Positions 8,653 to 17,116 of a stretch of DNA of 64,000 nucleotides are shown piece after piece. Made by a program: the position numbers and the translations under genes. The first letter of the stretch is position 1; every line of letters begins with the position of its first letter. Under the pieces are notes generated by a model. The model worked only from the letters and a program-made list of their open reading frames with translations, did no database searches and was not told the origin of the DNA. Source of the stretch: Acetitomaculum ruminis DSM 5522 (lineage in GTDB: Bacteria > Bacillota > Clostridia > Lachnospirales > Lachnospiraceae); the NCBI RefSeq assembly GCF_900112085.1, contig NZ_FOJY01000014.1:1-64000 (forward strand). The letters run 5' to 3'.

Positions 8653-8757
8653 TTACCTGCCATTTGCCAGATTTCCAATCTCTGTGGCAATTACCGCAAA
8701 GCCTTTACCAACTTCTCCTGCCAAGGTAGTGACATTTTCCACAATTTTATAAGACAA
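8653..8757 (-). pseudogene. Fragment of a methyl-accepting chemotaxis protein
   Basis: The minus strand translates as LSYKIVENVTTLAGEVGKGF followed by AVIATEIGNLANGR and a stop. This is the highly conserved hairpin tip of the chemotaxis receptor signalling domain (family consensus close to AGEAGKGFAVVADEIRKLA). No start codon or longer frame is present, so only about 34 codons remain. It lies just downstream of tRNA-Arg(CCU), where relics of deleted genes often persist. No other chemotaxis gene is in the window. Confidence 0.7.
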
Positions 8758-8786
8758 AAAAAAGAGAACCACTCTGTGATTCTCTT
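8757..8786 (-). terminator. Intrinsic terminator of tRNA-Arg
   Basis: On the minus strand GAGAATCAC pairs with GTGGTTCTC (one mismatch) and is followed directly by a run of T. It lies 6 bases after the tRNA 3' end. Confidence 0.8.
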
Positions 8787-8791
8787 CAGGA

Positions 8792-8865
8792 TGTACGGGA
8801 AGGGATTCGAACCCTCGACCTACCGCTTAGGAGGCGGTTGCGCTATCCAGCTGTGCCACCCATAC
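8792..8865 (-). tRNA. tRNA-Arg (anticodon CCU)
   Basis: A 74-nt cloverleaf can be drawn on the minus strand. The acceptor GTATGGG pairs with CCCGTAC with one G-U, the anticodon stem ACCGC/GCGGT encloses the loop CTCCTAA with anticodon CCT (CCU), and the T-loop TTCGAAT follows GAGGG. The D-stem GCAC/GCGC has one A-C mismatch. CCA is not encoded. It has its own terminator. Confidence 0.95.
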
Positions 8866-9002
8866 ATGTATGAAATTTGATAAAAAAACCTTTAATTGTC
8901 GTCCTCCAGATGACAATTATTAAATTAAACAGCTATAAAATTAATAATACATCTATCAAACGCCAAATCATTATAAACTTTTTTTATGAAAAAGTAAAGC
9001 TA

Positions 9003-9881
9003 TTATAAAATATTTATCTTTCCCTGCAACCACAAAATACCTTTAAATCTTCTACCAACAGCAGGTTCTCCTGTAAGATCCTTTTTGTTGATACAAAAAT
9101 CAAATACCAAATCGTTGCAATTTAATTTCATTACAATGATTTCTCCAAAGGTTTCTTCATTTTTTATCTCTCTTACTTCTAATATCTCTCCCATAACGGA
9201 GTATTGGTCGCCTTCTACACCATAAGGCATAAAATACGTATCTATGAGGGTAAATATGTCTTCATAACGGGCTTTTCTTGAAACATTATAAAAGATATCC
9301 ATATCTTCTAGTGTCAGGCTTTCCATCGCCTCCTCATCACCCTTTCTAGCTTCGGTAAGAAGCTTGTTTCTTTTCTTTTGAGTAATGATTCCGGCCTGTA
9401 TTTGTTTGGGATTTTTACTTATAGGTAAAAGTACTGAACCTGATATAGAAAGTCCTGAAATAGTAACTGTATAAGGCTCTTTTAATTTTCCAAAGGCAAT
9501 ATTGTGATTTATATAATCCAAAGAATTTAAAATATGGAAAACAAGAGCTATGCCCAATTTCATCTCATCACATACACCTGCATAGAAATCCTGGTCTTTT
9601 CTTTCTTCTACGGTTATGGTCTCAGTAGTTGTGATACCACTACCTTTAAAATAAGGATAACAACTGCAAACTACAAAATTTCCTAATGGGTCTCTTTCCC
9701 CCCTTACAGCAATGCCTATTCCATCGCCATAGTCCTTTTTGTACTCTACTAATCTGTAACCATCCTCTAAGCTTACTTCATTTTTGGAAGTGTAATTTTT
9801 CGTAATGGCATCAATTATTTCGTCCATATCACATCTATGTTTAAAATTTTCAAAACCAATTGCCCTATAATAGCTGTTCAT
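9003..9881 (-). CDS. DUF3881 family protein
   Basis: 292 residues, beginning MNSYYRAIGFENFKHRCDMD, which matches the DUF3881 family found almost only in Lachnospiraceae and relatives. No catalytic motif is visible and the function is unknown. It is soluble and acidic and has no signal peptide. It lies downstream of serS on the same strand, separated from it by a terminator-like hairpin at 9929-9960, so it probably has its own promoter. The start ATG is preceded by AGGTG at a rather long distance. Confidence 0.8.
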   Translation of the reverse strand: MNSYYRAIGFENFKHRCDMDEIIDAITKNYTSKNEVSLEDGYRLVEYKKDYGDGIGIAVRGERDPLGNFVVCSCYPYFKGSGITTTETITVEERKDQDFYAGVCDEMKLGIALVFHILNSLDYINHNIAFGKLKEPYTVTISGLSISGSVLLPISKNPKQIQAGIITQKKRNKLLTEARKGDEEAMESLTLEDMDIFYNVSRKARYEDIFTLIDTYFMPYGVEGDQYSVMGEILEVREIKNEETFGEIIVMKLNCNDLVFDFCINKKDLTGEPAVGRRFKGILWLQGKINIL

Positions 9882-9928
9882 CTACTTCATTACACCTCTC
9901 TTAATTCACATTTATACGTTTCTATCAA

Positions 9929-9960
9929 AAAGCGGATATTAAGTTTCTAATACCCGCTTT
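9929..9960 (-). terminator. Intrinsic terminator after serS
   Basis: AAAGCGGATATTA (9929-9941) pairs with TAATACCCGCTTT (9948-9960) with one mismatch. On the minus strand it follows the serS stop and ends in T residues. Confidence 0.7.
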
Positions 9961-9999
9961 GTAATTTTTCATAATATTCAAATCTTTTTCATATAAACC

Positions 10000-11277
10000 C
10001 TAGCGAATTTCGGTTACGCCACCCATATAAGGAACTAAAACATCCGGAACTTTAATGCTTCCGTCTGCCTGCTGATAATTTTCGAGAATAGCAGCTGTTG
10101 TTCTACCTGCTGCAACTCCACTACCATTTAAGGTATGTACATATTTTGCTTTGTCTTTAATGTTGTCTTTATATTTAATATTAGCTCTTCTAGCCTGGAA
10201 TTCTTCAAAGTTAGAACAGCTTGAAATCTCAACAAATCTGTTGTAACTTGGCATCCACACCTCAATATCGTACTTCATAGCCGCTGTAAATCCTAAATCT
10301 CCGATACAAATCTTTACAACTCTGTATGGAAGTTTAAGTAACTGAAGCACCTCTTCTGCATCATGAGTAAGTTTTTCAAGTTCTTCATAGGAATTTTCCG
10401 GTTTACAGAACTTAACAAGCTCTACTTTATTGAACTGATGCTGTCTGATAAGCCCTCTTGTATCTCTTCCGGCTGAACCTGCCTCAGCTCTGAAACATGC
10501 AGTATATGCACAATGCTTAATAGGAAGTTCATCACCTTTAAGAATCTGCTCTCTGTACATATTTGTAACAGGAACCTCTGCTGTAGGAATAAGGAAATAC
10601 TCTTTTCCATCTCCGTAAGCTTTGTATGCGTCCTCTTCAAACTTAGGAAGCTGGCCTGTACCGGTCATGCTGTCACGGCTAACCATAAATGGTGGGAACA
10701 CTTCTGTATATCCATGTTTTTCAGTGTGAGTATCCAAAAAGAAATTCACTATTGCTCTTTCAAGTCTTGCTCCAAGACCTTTATAGAAGGTGAATCTTGA
10801 GCCAGACACCTTAGCCGCTGTCTCCGGATCAACAATACCCAGATTATTTCCTAAATCCCAATGTGCTAAAGGCTCAAAGTCAAACTTCGTAGGCTCCATA
10901 AATCTTCTGATTTCCACATTATCCTCATCTGTTTCACCTGCCGGTACTGTAGGATTTGGAATATTAGGAATAGTAAGCATATATTTATTTAATTCATCAT
11001 CTGCTTCATTTAATTTTGTATTTAAAACTTTAACTTTCTCTGAAAGTTCTTTCATTTCTGCAAGTACATCTGTAACATCCTCGCCATTTTTTTTCATTTG
11101 AGGAACCTTTTTCGAAGTAGCGTTCTGTTTTGCCTTTAACTCTTCAAGTTCTGCAATGATTTCTCTTCTGTTCTCATCCAGATCCTTAAATTTACTTAAA
11201 TCAAAATCTTCATTTCTTGTTGATAAAGCTTTTTCAACTTCTTCAAAATTATTTCTTAATAATTTTATATCTAGCAT
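10000..11277 (-). CDS. serS: Seryl-tRNA synthetase
   Basis: 425 residues, standard length. The N-terminal 110 residues form the long antiparallel coiled coil that grips the tRNA-Ser variable arm. The class II catalytic core shows motif 2 in [13 protein letters not shown] and motif 3 in [18 protein letters not shown]. It charges tRNA-Ser with serine in the cytoplasm and also charges tRNA-Sec where that exists. GGAG precedes the ATG. It is the last gene of the parA-parB-DUF4446-HD-GYP series, although 143 bases separate it from the HD-GYP gene. I saw no T-box in that gap. Confidence 0.97.
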   Translation of the reverse strand: MLDIKLLRNNFEEVEKALSTRNEDFDLSKFKDLDENRREIIAELEELKAKQNATSKKVPQMKKNGEDVTDVLAEMKELSEKVKVLNTKLNEADDELNKYMLTIPNIPNPTVPAGETDEDNVEIRRFMEPTKFDFEPLAHWDLGNNLGIVDPETAAKVSGSRFTFYKGLGARLERAIVNFFLDTHTEKHGYTEVFPPFMVSRDSMTGTGQLPKFEEDAYKAYGDGKEYFLIPTAEVPVTNMYREQILKGDELPIKHCAYTACFRAEAGSAGRDTRGLIRQHQFNKVELVKFCKPENSYEELEKLTHDAEEVLQLLKLPYRVVKICIGDLGFTAAMKYDIEVWMPSYNRFVEISSCSNFEEFQARRANIKYKDNIKDKAKYVHTLNGSGVAAGRTTAAILENYQQADGSIKVPDVLVPYMGGVTEIR

Positions 11278-11420
11278 TTTGCTATCCGCTCCTTCGTTTA
11301 TAAATTTCTATATCTTAAGCTTTTCGCTTAAATACTTGCATAATTGTGGCTTTTGCCACTATCTTTTTAATTATATTATAATATTTTATGCTTTGCAATC
11401 CATTGTTTATACCATTTTAA

Positions 11421-12437
11421 TCACATGTAGTCTTCTTTTTTCAGCAATTTTTCATAGCTTTCAAAATTATCTTTGTTTAAATCCTCTTCTAAAATCACAA
11501 GAGGTTCATCGGCATTTTCTCCCTGTCTTATAACAAGAACCGTTTTTCCATCTTTAAGAGTAATCTTACTTCCGGTTGTAAATTTTCCGATAATTCTGTC
11601 TAAAATATCAACTACTTCTTTGTTGTATTTAATGCCACTATTGGCCTTCAGATATTCTTTTGCCTCTACCAAGCTGCATTTTCTTGTGCTTATTCCCCTT
11701 AATTTTCTATCAAAGGTATCAGTAACAGCCACAATCTGTGTCAAAAGAGTCATATTCTTTTGTTTTAAAGGAAAACCGCTACCATCAAGGCATTCATGGT
11801 GAGACAAAATTATCTTTCGGACATCATCATTTAGCCATTCTTCCTTTTCAACGGCGCAATAACCGTAAATTGTGTGTTTTTTGTACTCAAATACCTGCTC
11901 CGGCTCAATCTCATCCAAATCAACATTCAGCATTGGGACATCAATATACCTGTAACCCAAATCGTGTAAAACCGCCCCTTTACTTATTTCTTCAATCTCC
12001 TGACTGCTTAGATTCATTTTCTTTGCAATAAGTATGGACAAGGCTGTCACCATTAATGTATGTTCCCAGATATTTTCCTTGGTAATTATATAGTCGTAAA
12101 CATTTTTTTCATCATTTCCAACTGTATTTACCAGCTCATCGGCAATGTCCTCAAGCCTTATTAAAGTTGCATGATTAGTATGAATATGACATTCAAAGAT
12201 TTCTTTTATCCTGTTCTCATATTCAATCTGGGTTTTCGTATCTAAAAGTTCTGTTTTTTCTAAATAATTGTCGATTTCATCTTTGACATAGATGTATTCT
12301 ATGTCTAATTCTTTTAGGATATCAATATATTCGGGCTTTAAAACAGTATCTTTGCTGACAAGGACAGTGCCGTCAACCTCTATGTTTTCTGCCAGTATTT
12401 CCCCGTCTTTAACCTCACTTAAAACTTTTCTTATCAT
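11421..12437 (-). CDS. HD-GYP domain protein, probable cyclic-di-GMP phosphodiesterase
   Basis: 338 residues. The N-terminal part (about 1-90) resembles the small DUF3391-like domain that precedes many HD-GYP domains. The catalytic part has HDLGYRYIDVP and HHECLDGSGFP, with Phe in place of the Tyr of GYP. Related proteins hydrolyse cyclic di-GMP. No membrane segment is present, so it should be cytoplasmic. It lies 17 bases downstream of the DUF4446 gene and is probably co-transcribed with parA and parB, but the biological link to chromosome segregation is not obvious. Confidence 0.85.
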   Translation of the reverse strand: MIRKVLSEVKDGEILAENIEVDGTVLVSKDTVLKPEYIDILKELDIEYIYVKDEIDNYLEKTELLDTKTQIEYENRIKEIFECHIHTNHATLIRLEDIADELVNTVGNDEKNVYDYIITKENIWEHTLMVTALSILIAKKMNLSSQEIEEISKGAVLHDLGYRYIDVPMLNVDLDEIEPEQVFEYKKHTIYGYCAVEKEEWLNDDVRKIILSHHECLDGSGFPLKQKNMTLLTQIVAVTDTFDRKLRGISTRKCSLVEAKEYLKANSGIKYNKEVVDILDRIIGKFTTGSKITLKDGKTVLVIRQGENADEPLVILEEDLNKDNFESYEKLLKKEDYM

Positions 12438-12454
12438 AATTATACCCCACGCGG

Positions 12455-12955
12455 TTATTCACCAATGGCTAATTTCAAAGCTTCCTTCTCTTCCTCTGAT
12501 AAAACTATATATGACTCCCCTTTTATTATTTCTTTAATGTATGTATAACATCCCTCTCTGCTGTGCATTGAGTTAATGACAAATCCGTTGTTGTCTTTAT
12601 CAAGCATAGCATAGGCATAACTCATATTTCCACCCATTTCCTTAAAGGCATCGTATTTTACAATGCTGCTTTTCTGGAAAGCTTTTTGTAAATCTTTTTT
12701 TATATCCACAATGTCACTTGTGTTTTTATCCATATTTTTCTTTACGGATTCAATAATTGAAAACTCCTTATTAATTTTTTCTTCTAAGGATTTTGCGTCT
12801 TTTCCCATCATAAAGGCGTTATATTTCTTTTTTAACTTGCTGTATTTGCCCATATTGATAATAAGCAATATAAACATAATAAACATAATCGCCAACATAC
12901 CTATAAGAATATAAGCCAAATCAATTCCAATATATTCTAATATTTCACTTCGCAT
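12455..12955 (-). CDS. DUF4446 family membrane protein
   Basis: 166 residues. One transmembrane segment lies at about 14-35, followed by a coiled-coil stretch (about 38-95) and a small C-terminal domain with KYDAFKEMGGNMSYAYAMLD, the most conserved part of DUF4446. This family is regularly found next to spo0J in Clostridia, and its function is unknown. It probably sits in the membrane with the C-terminal domain inside. It lies 33 bases after parB and 17 before the HD-GYP gene in the same direction. Confidence 0.85.
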   Translation of the reverse strand: MRSEILEYIGIDLAYILIGMLAIMFIMFILLIINMGKYSKLKKKYNAFMMGKDAKSLEEKINKEFSIIESVKKNMDKNTSDIVDIKKDLQKAFQKSSIVKYDAFKEMGGNMSYAYAMLDKDNNGFVINSMHSREGCYTYIKEIIKGESYIVLSEEEKEALKLAIGE

Positions 12956-12988
12956 TTTTCTTCCTCACATTTTCTTTCAATTATTCTC

Positions 12989-13885
12989 TTAACTTCTTGA
13001 AATACTAAGCAGCATATCATAAATACGCTCAAAATCGTCTAAAGAATAATATTCAATCTCAATCTTTCCTTTACCCTTTGTGTTTCCGTTTACTTTGACC
13101 TTAGAGCCAAATATTCCTGATATCTTTTCCTCAACCTCCACATATGTGTTATCAGGTGTTTTGGAAGGCTTTTGCGGCTCTCCCTTTTTGATGCGTTTAA
13201 CAAGTTTTTCGGTTTCTCTTACACTAAGCTTTTCATCAAAAATCTTTTGTGCAAGTTCATATTGCAACTCTTCATCTTCAATAGGTATCAGAGCCCTTGC
13301 ATGGCCGGTACTTATCATCTCGTCAATAAGCATTGCCTGAACTTTTTCGCATAAGTTCAAAAGTCTTAACGAGTTTGTAACGGCGGTTCTGCTTTTGGAA
13401 ACCCTTTCTGCCAGCTCATCCTGCTTTAAATTAAAGTTTTCCAGCAAGTTCTTATATGCCAGGGCTTCCTCTACAGGATTCAAATCCTGTCTTTGAATAT
13501 TTTCAATAAGGGAAATTTCCATGGTTTCAAGTTCATTATAATCTTTTATAATAACAGGAACCTTTTTTAAACCTGCAAGTTTTGAAGCTCTCCACCTTCT
13601 TTCCCCTGCAATTATCTCATAATAACCCTTGTCTATCTTCCTTACAACTATGGGCTGAATTAGTCCGAATTGTTTAATGGATTCAGATAATTCTGCCAAA
13701 GCATCCTCATCAAAATTCTTTCTGGGTTGTTTTTTATTAGGTTCTATCTTATTGATTTCAATTTCCAAAGCATCTTTTTTCTCGGATGTTTTTTTATTAA
13801 CTTTTACTTCTTTTTCTTCTTCATCTTCGACTCTTGGAATCAGAGAATCCAGTCCCTTTCCCAAAGCTTTTGTTTTTTTCGGCAT
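12989..13885 (-). CDS. parB: ParB/Spo0J chromosome partitioning protein
   Basis: 298 residues. The N-terminal ParB CTPase domain contains GERRWRASKLAGL, the arginine-rich motif that binds CTP, and ENIQRQDLNPVEEA. A helix-turn-helix follows (about 150-180), then a C-terminal dimerisation segment. It binds parS sites, loads SMC and works with ParA to segregate the origin region. The stop-start distance to parA is 2 bases. I saw no clear parS (TGTTTCACGTGAAACA) in the window. Confidence 0.95.
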   Translation of the reverse strand: MPKKTKALGKGLDSLIPRVEDEEEKEVKVNKKTSEKKDALEIEINKIEPNKKQPRKNFDEDALAELSESIKQFGLIQPIVVRKIDKGYYEIIAGERRWRASKLAGLKKVPVIIKDYNELETMEISLIENIQRQDLNPVEEALAYKNLLENFNLKQDELAERVSKSRTAVTNSLRLLNLCEKVQAMLIDEMISTGHARALIPIEDEELQYELAQKIFDEKLSVRETEKLVKRIKKGEPQKPSKTPDNTYVEVEEKISGIFGSKVKVNGNTKGKGKIEIEYYSLDDFERIYDMLLSISRS

Positions 13886-13887
13886 AA

Positions 13888-14658
13888 TTAACTCTCTCTT
13901 CCCTGATTAATAACCTCTCTGGCCAAACCTCTGTAACTTTCCGCACCAGTTGATTTAGTATCATATATATTTATGGGCATGCCATGGGACGGTGCCTCTG
14001 CCAGTCTGACATTCCTTGGAATTATGGTCTTGTAGATGTTTTGTTTCAGATTTTTCTTAACATCTTCAACAACCTGTAAGGATAAATTGGTTCTTGCATC
14101 ATACATTGTAAAAACAACGCCTTCAATTTCAAGTTTGCTGTTTAATCTCTTTTTAACAAGTCCTATGGTATGCATAAGCTGTGCTAAACCTTCAAGTGCA
14201 TAAAACTCACACTGAATAGGCACAAGAACCGTATCCGCCGTAGTCAGGGCATTTATTGTTAAAAGGTTTAGAGAGGGCGGACAATCAATAATTATATAAT
14301 CGAAGTCCTCCCTGACTTTGTCTATTTCTTTTTTTAAAACATATTCCTTTTTTTCTATATCAAGTAATTCTATCTCTGCCCCTGCAAGGTTTTCATCTGA
14401 AGCCAGGACAAAAAGATTGTCATACTCTGTTTTCGTCATACAGTCATCTATGTTTTTATTTCCGATTATCAACTGATATACCGTATTTTCAACTGATTTT
14501 TTATCTACTCCAAGACCACTTGTGGTGTTTCCCTGAGGATCCACATCAATAGTCAACACTTTTTTACCAAATTCAGCCAAACATGCGGATAAATTTATGG
14601 AAGTGGTAGTCTTTCCCACTCCGCCTTTTTGATTTGCAATTGCAATAATTCTTCCCAT
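13888..14658 (-). CDS. parA: ParA/Soj ATPase
   Basis: 256 residues. The deviant Walker A KGGVGKTTTS occupies residues 11-20, with the signature lysine Lys11, and IDVDPQGNTTSGLG forms the switch region. It is a Walker-type ATPase that binds DNA non-specifically as an ATP dimer and is recycled by ParB. First gene of the segregation operon, and in Firmicutes also a modulator of DnaA. Its family is certain. The order parA-parB is typical of the chromosomal origin-proximal locus, although rnpA, rsmG and mnmG are not beside it here. Confidence 0.95.
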   Translation of the reverse strand: MGRIIAIANQKGGVGKTTTSINLSACLAEFGKKVLTIDVDPQGNTTSGLGVDKKSVENTVYQLIIGNKNIDDCMTKTEYDNLFVLASDENLAGAEIELLDIEKKEYVLKKEIDKVREDFDYIIIDCPPSLNLLTINALTTADTVLVPIQCEFYALEGLAQLMHTIGLVKKRLNSKLEIEGVVFTMYDARTNLSLQVVEDVKKNLKQNIYKTIIPRNVRLAEAPSHGMPINIYDTKSTGAESYRGLAREVINQGRES

Positions 14659-14893
14659 CTAAAATCCCTTTCCGCTCAACTTACGGCTTAAACTTATTAT
14701 ATTCATATTAACCTTTAAATTAAATAATACAATATTCCCACTAAAATCAGCCTTTCCGGCTTTTTATTTACGGGTTGCGTATGTTCCTTTTAAATCAAAG
14801 CACACTACCTTTTATTATATATCCATTAGAAGATTAAATCTAGATTTTGTTTAACTTATCTGACTTTTCTGTTAAATATTCTTTTAAATATAA

Positions 14894-14933
14894 AAGAGAC
14901 TGTTTATATATTCTATAGTACAAACAGCCTCTT
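14894..14933 (-). terminator. Intrinsic terminator of the SRP RNA
   Basis: AAGAGACTGTTT (14894-14905) pairs with AAACAGCCTCTT (14922-14933) with one A-C mismatch. On the minus strand it follows the SRP RNA and is followed by TTTTATATTT. Confidence 0.8.
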
Positions 14934-14949
14934 GTAATATCTTTATTCA

Positions 14950-15220
14950 ACTCCGTGCATCCTGCTTTGAACCTCGACCACGAACGTTACCTGCACAGTT
15001 AACTCGGCCCAGGCTGCCTTACGGCACACAAGAGGTTTCACTTAGTGCTGCTCCATTCCTGACCTGACACGGTTCATGAATTCTTGTTGCGTAAGACCCA
15101 GACGTCAACGCCACTTATACAGGGCAGCTAAGCAATCGATGAGCCCGAGGCAGGATATCACCCCAACTGTAGCGGATTGATGGTACAGGGCACCGCTAAG
15201 ACCCCGGCTGCACGGATGCT
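14950..15220 (-). ncRNA. ffs: Signal recognition particle RNA, large Gram-positive type
   Basis: The minus strand carries the SRP S-domain core, with GTGTCAGGTCAGGAATGGAG followed by CAGCACTAAGTG, whose GGTCAGG and AGCAG elements form the Ffh-binding asymmetric loop. The ends pair: TGCACGGA (15209-15216 on the plus strand) opposite TCCGTGCA (14952-14959). The length of about 270 nt fits the Bacillus and Clostridia type with an Alu domain. It forms SRP with Ffh for co-translational membrane targeting. It has its own promoter and terminator. Confidence 0.93.
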
Positions 15221-15242
15221 TTATAACAATATTAGCACTAAC

Positions 15243-15271
15243 ATTTTAAACATTTATGCCTTGATTGTCAA
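15243..15271 (-). promoter_or_regulatory. SigA promoter of the SRP RNA
   Basis: On the minus strand TTGACA (15266-15271) and TAAAAT (15243-15248) are separated by 17 bases. The transcript would start about 15-20 nt ahead of the mature SRP RNA 5' end, consistent with 5' processing. Confidence 0.75.
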
Positions 15272-15323
15272 TAAAATTTTAAATGATATTTTATATGTAT
15301 TTTAAGTCATTTAGAAATAAGTC

Positions 15324-15352
15324 TTGATTTTTACAATTTGTTGATGTAGTAT
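15324..15352 (+). promoter_or_regulatory. Possible promoter of the hemolysin III gene
   Basis: TTGATT (15324-15329) and TAGTAT (15347-15352) are 17 bases apart. The leader would be about 110 nt long. The match is moderate in AT-rich DNA. Confidence 0.35.
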
Positions 15353-15469
15353 TAGTTTATCTTACACATAGTTTTAAATACTACGTTATATGTTTTATTT
15401 TTCAACAATATAAAGTCACTATAATTATATATTTTTGTATTTCTAAGTTTTATAAGGGAGGGTTATATT

Positions 15470-16114
15470 ATGAAACTAAAAGATCCGGGAAGTGCTATTA
15501 CACATTTTATAGGCATGCTTATGTCTGCTTTTGCAGCTTTGCCTCTTCTTATCAAGGCCTCTGGTCAGCCTGATAAGATACATGTTATTTCTTTATCTAT
15601 TTTTATTGTCAGTATGACTATGCTTTATGCTGCAAGCACTCTTTATCATTCCTTAGATCTTTCAGAAAAAGCAAATACTGTCTTAAAAAAGATTGACCAT
15701 TGCATGATTTCAGTGATGATTGCAGGCTCTTACACCCCGGTTTGTCTTTTGGTTTTAAAAGGGCGTATGGGGATTATTCTTTTAAGTCTGGTATGGGGAC
15801 TGGCTATCGCAGGAATTATTATTAAACTTTTTTATGTGAATTGTCCAAGATGGTTTTCTTCATTTTTGTATATAGCTATGGGCTGGTGCTGTATTCTGGC
15901 TTTCACCCAGATTTTGAATTCTCTGCCAAGAACGGCATTTTTATTGTTACTGGCAGGGGGCGTTATCTATACGGCCGGTGGTGTAATTTATGCGATTAAA
16001 TGTCCTAAATTCAATGAAAGACATAAAAATTTTGGTAACCATGAAATTTTCCATGTATTTATAATGGCAGGAAGTGTTTGTCATTTCATTATGATGTATC
16101 AGTATCTGGCTTGA
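15470..16114 (+). CDS. Hemolysin III / PAQR family membrane protein
   Basis: 214 residues with seven hydrophobic segments, the architecture of the HlyIII/YqfA branch of the PAQR family. Conserved metal-site residues are visible: SASTLYHSL-type sequence at AASTLYHSLDLS, the DHCMISVMIAGSYTP stretch after helix 3, and HEIFHVFIMAGSVCHF near the end. In YqfA (TrhA) this family affects membrane energetics; a hemolytic role is not general. A strong AGGGAGG precedes the ATG. Monocistronic, followed by a terminator. Confidence 0.92.
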   Translation: MKLKDPGSAITHFIGMLMSAFAALPLLIKASGQPDKIHVISLSIFIVSMTMLYAASTLYHSLDLSEKANTVLKKIDHCMISVMIAGSYTPVCLLVLKGRMGIILLSLVWGLAIAGIIIKLFYVNCPRWFSSFLYIAMGWCCILAFTQILNSLPRTAFLLLLAGGVIYTAGGVIYAIKCPKFNERHKNFGNHEIFHVFIMAGSVCHFIMMYQYLA

Positions 16115-16124
16115 CTTAGTCCCA

Positions 16125-16163
16125 CGGGTAAATGCATCTCGTATTTTCCCGGTTTCTTTTTTA
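16125..16163 (+). terminator. Intrinsic terminator of the hemolysin III gene
   Basis: CGGGTAAAT (16125-16133) pairs with ATTTTCCCG (16143-16151) with one mismatch, followed by TTTCTTTTTT. Confidence 0.8.
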
Positions 16164-16817
16164 CCTCATGGTAAAATATTCAAATACCGGCTGACCGCAA
16201 AGTGTTGCAATGCCAAGTCCCAGGACGGTTATCAGCCACATTATAAATGAAGTTATTTCTTCGATAGACTGCAGTATATTATTTTTATCTTTACTGATTA
16301 TATGGTTAAAAATCACAAAAAGTGAATATCCTAATCCTGCACCTACAGTATTATTAAATAAATCATCCAGTTCAAATACGCCTACATTGAAAAAATACTG
16401 GGAAGACTCTACTGCCAAAGACAGAAAAAATCCTGTTAATATGACTTTCCAGTAGGCTCTTTTACTTTCAAAAAAAACCGGCAAAATAATTCCCACAGGT
16501 ATAAACATTACAATATTTCCTATAATAAAATACCAGTACAGGGCACTTTGATAATCCCAGGCTCTTTGAAAGCACATAAAAAGCTGCATATTAATCTGCG
16601 GCTCATCTGAAGGTATTCGACCTATGATTGTCATATTTAAAACTATAATTCCCCAATATATTAATAATAAAAAACCTGTTAAATGCTTCCATTTTGTATT
16701 ATCCAAAAAAAATCTGCTTATTACGGAAATCCCAAATATTCCTCCCAGGATTAATAATAAAATTATTTTTTCATACTGAAAAAATTCCGGAAGCAGACTG
16801 TAAAATTCTAATTCCAT
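16161..16817 (-). CDS. VanZ-like family membrane protein
   Basis: 218 residues with five or six hydrophobic segments. The VanZ-like core is visible in NIVMFIPVGIILPVFF followed by SLAVESSQYFFNVGVFELDD and a helix with NNTVGAGLGYSLF. VanZ of the vancomycin cluster gives low-level teicoplanin resistance, but most genomic members are unrelated to resistance and of unknown role in the cell envelope. It converges on the hemolysin III gene and is probably monocistronic. Confidence 0.88.
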   Translation of the reverse strand: MELEFYSLLPEFFQYEKIILLLILGGIFGISVISRFFLDNTKWKHLTGFLLLIYWGIIVLNMTIIGRIPSDEPQINMQLFMCFQRAWDYQSALYWYFIIGNIVMFIPVGIILPVFFESKRAYWKVILTGFFLSLAVESSQYFFNVGVFELDDLFNNTVGAGLGYSLFVIFNHIISKDKNNILQSIEEITSFIMWLITVLGLGIATLCGQPVFEYFTMR

Positions 16818-16965
16818 ATTTTTATCCCCAACAAATATACTTACTAAACTAATATCTTTTCAGTTTTACCTTGTGGTAATTTTCCTGCTTTTTTTATCAA
16901 AACTTTCTTTTACCTACTCTGAGATTTTGAGCAGGACAAACCATTTAAAATCCGCCTTTTCGGCT

Positions 16966-17038
16966 GTAAAGCGGACGTTCGGAATCCGCTTCGCTACTTC
17001 CTCATGAACGCAGTGGCACTTTGTGCCACCTGCGTTCA
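16966..17038. repeat. Dispersed hairpin repeat, copy 2 (most complete)
   Basis: Shares 50 identical bases (16983-17032) with 2333-2382. Here the second hairpin is long: TGAACGCA (17005-17012) and GTGGCAC (17013-17019) pair with GTGCCAC (17023-17029) and TGCGTTCA (17031-17038), with a TTT loop and a single bulged C. It lies in the roughly 300-base gap between the VanZ-like gene and dus, where I see no gene. The size and the two-hairpin structure suggest a REP/MITE-like element. Confidence 0.8.
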
Positions 17039-17116
17039 AATTATAAAATCTATCTTTTACTATAGTGTGTTCTTTAGATATAATATTTATTAATTTACTA
17101 TTACAAATTACTTAAT

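Noticed and set aside
11278-11420. T-box or serine-specific leader ahead of serS
   Set aside because: No T-box sequence or antiterminator was found; only short hairpins are present.
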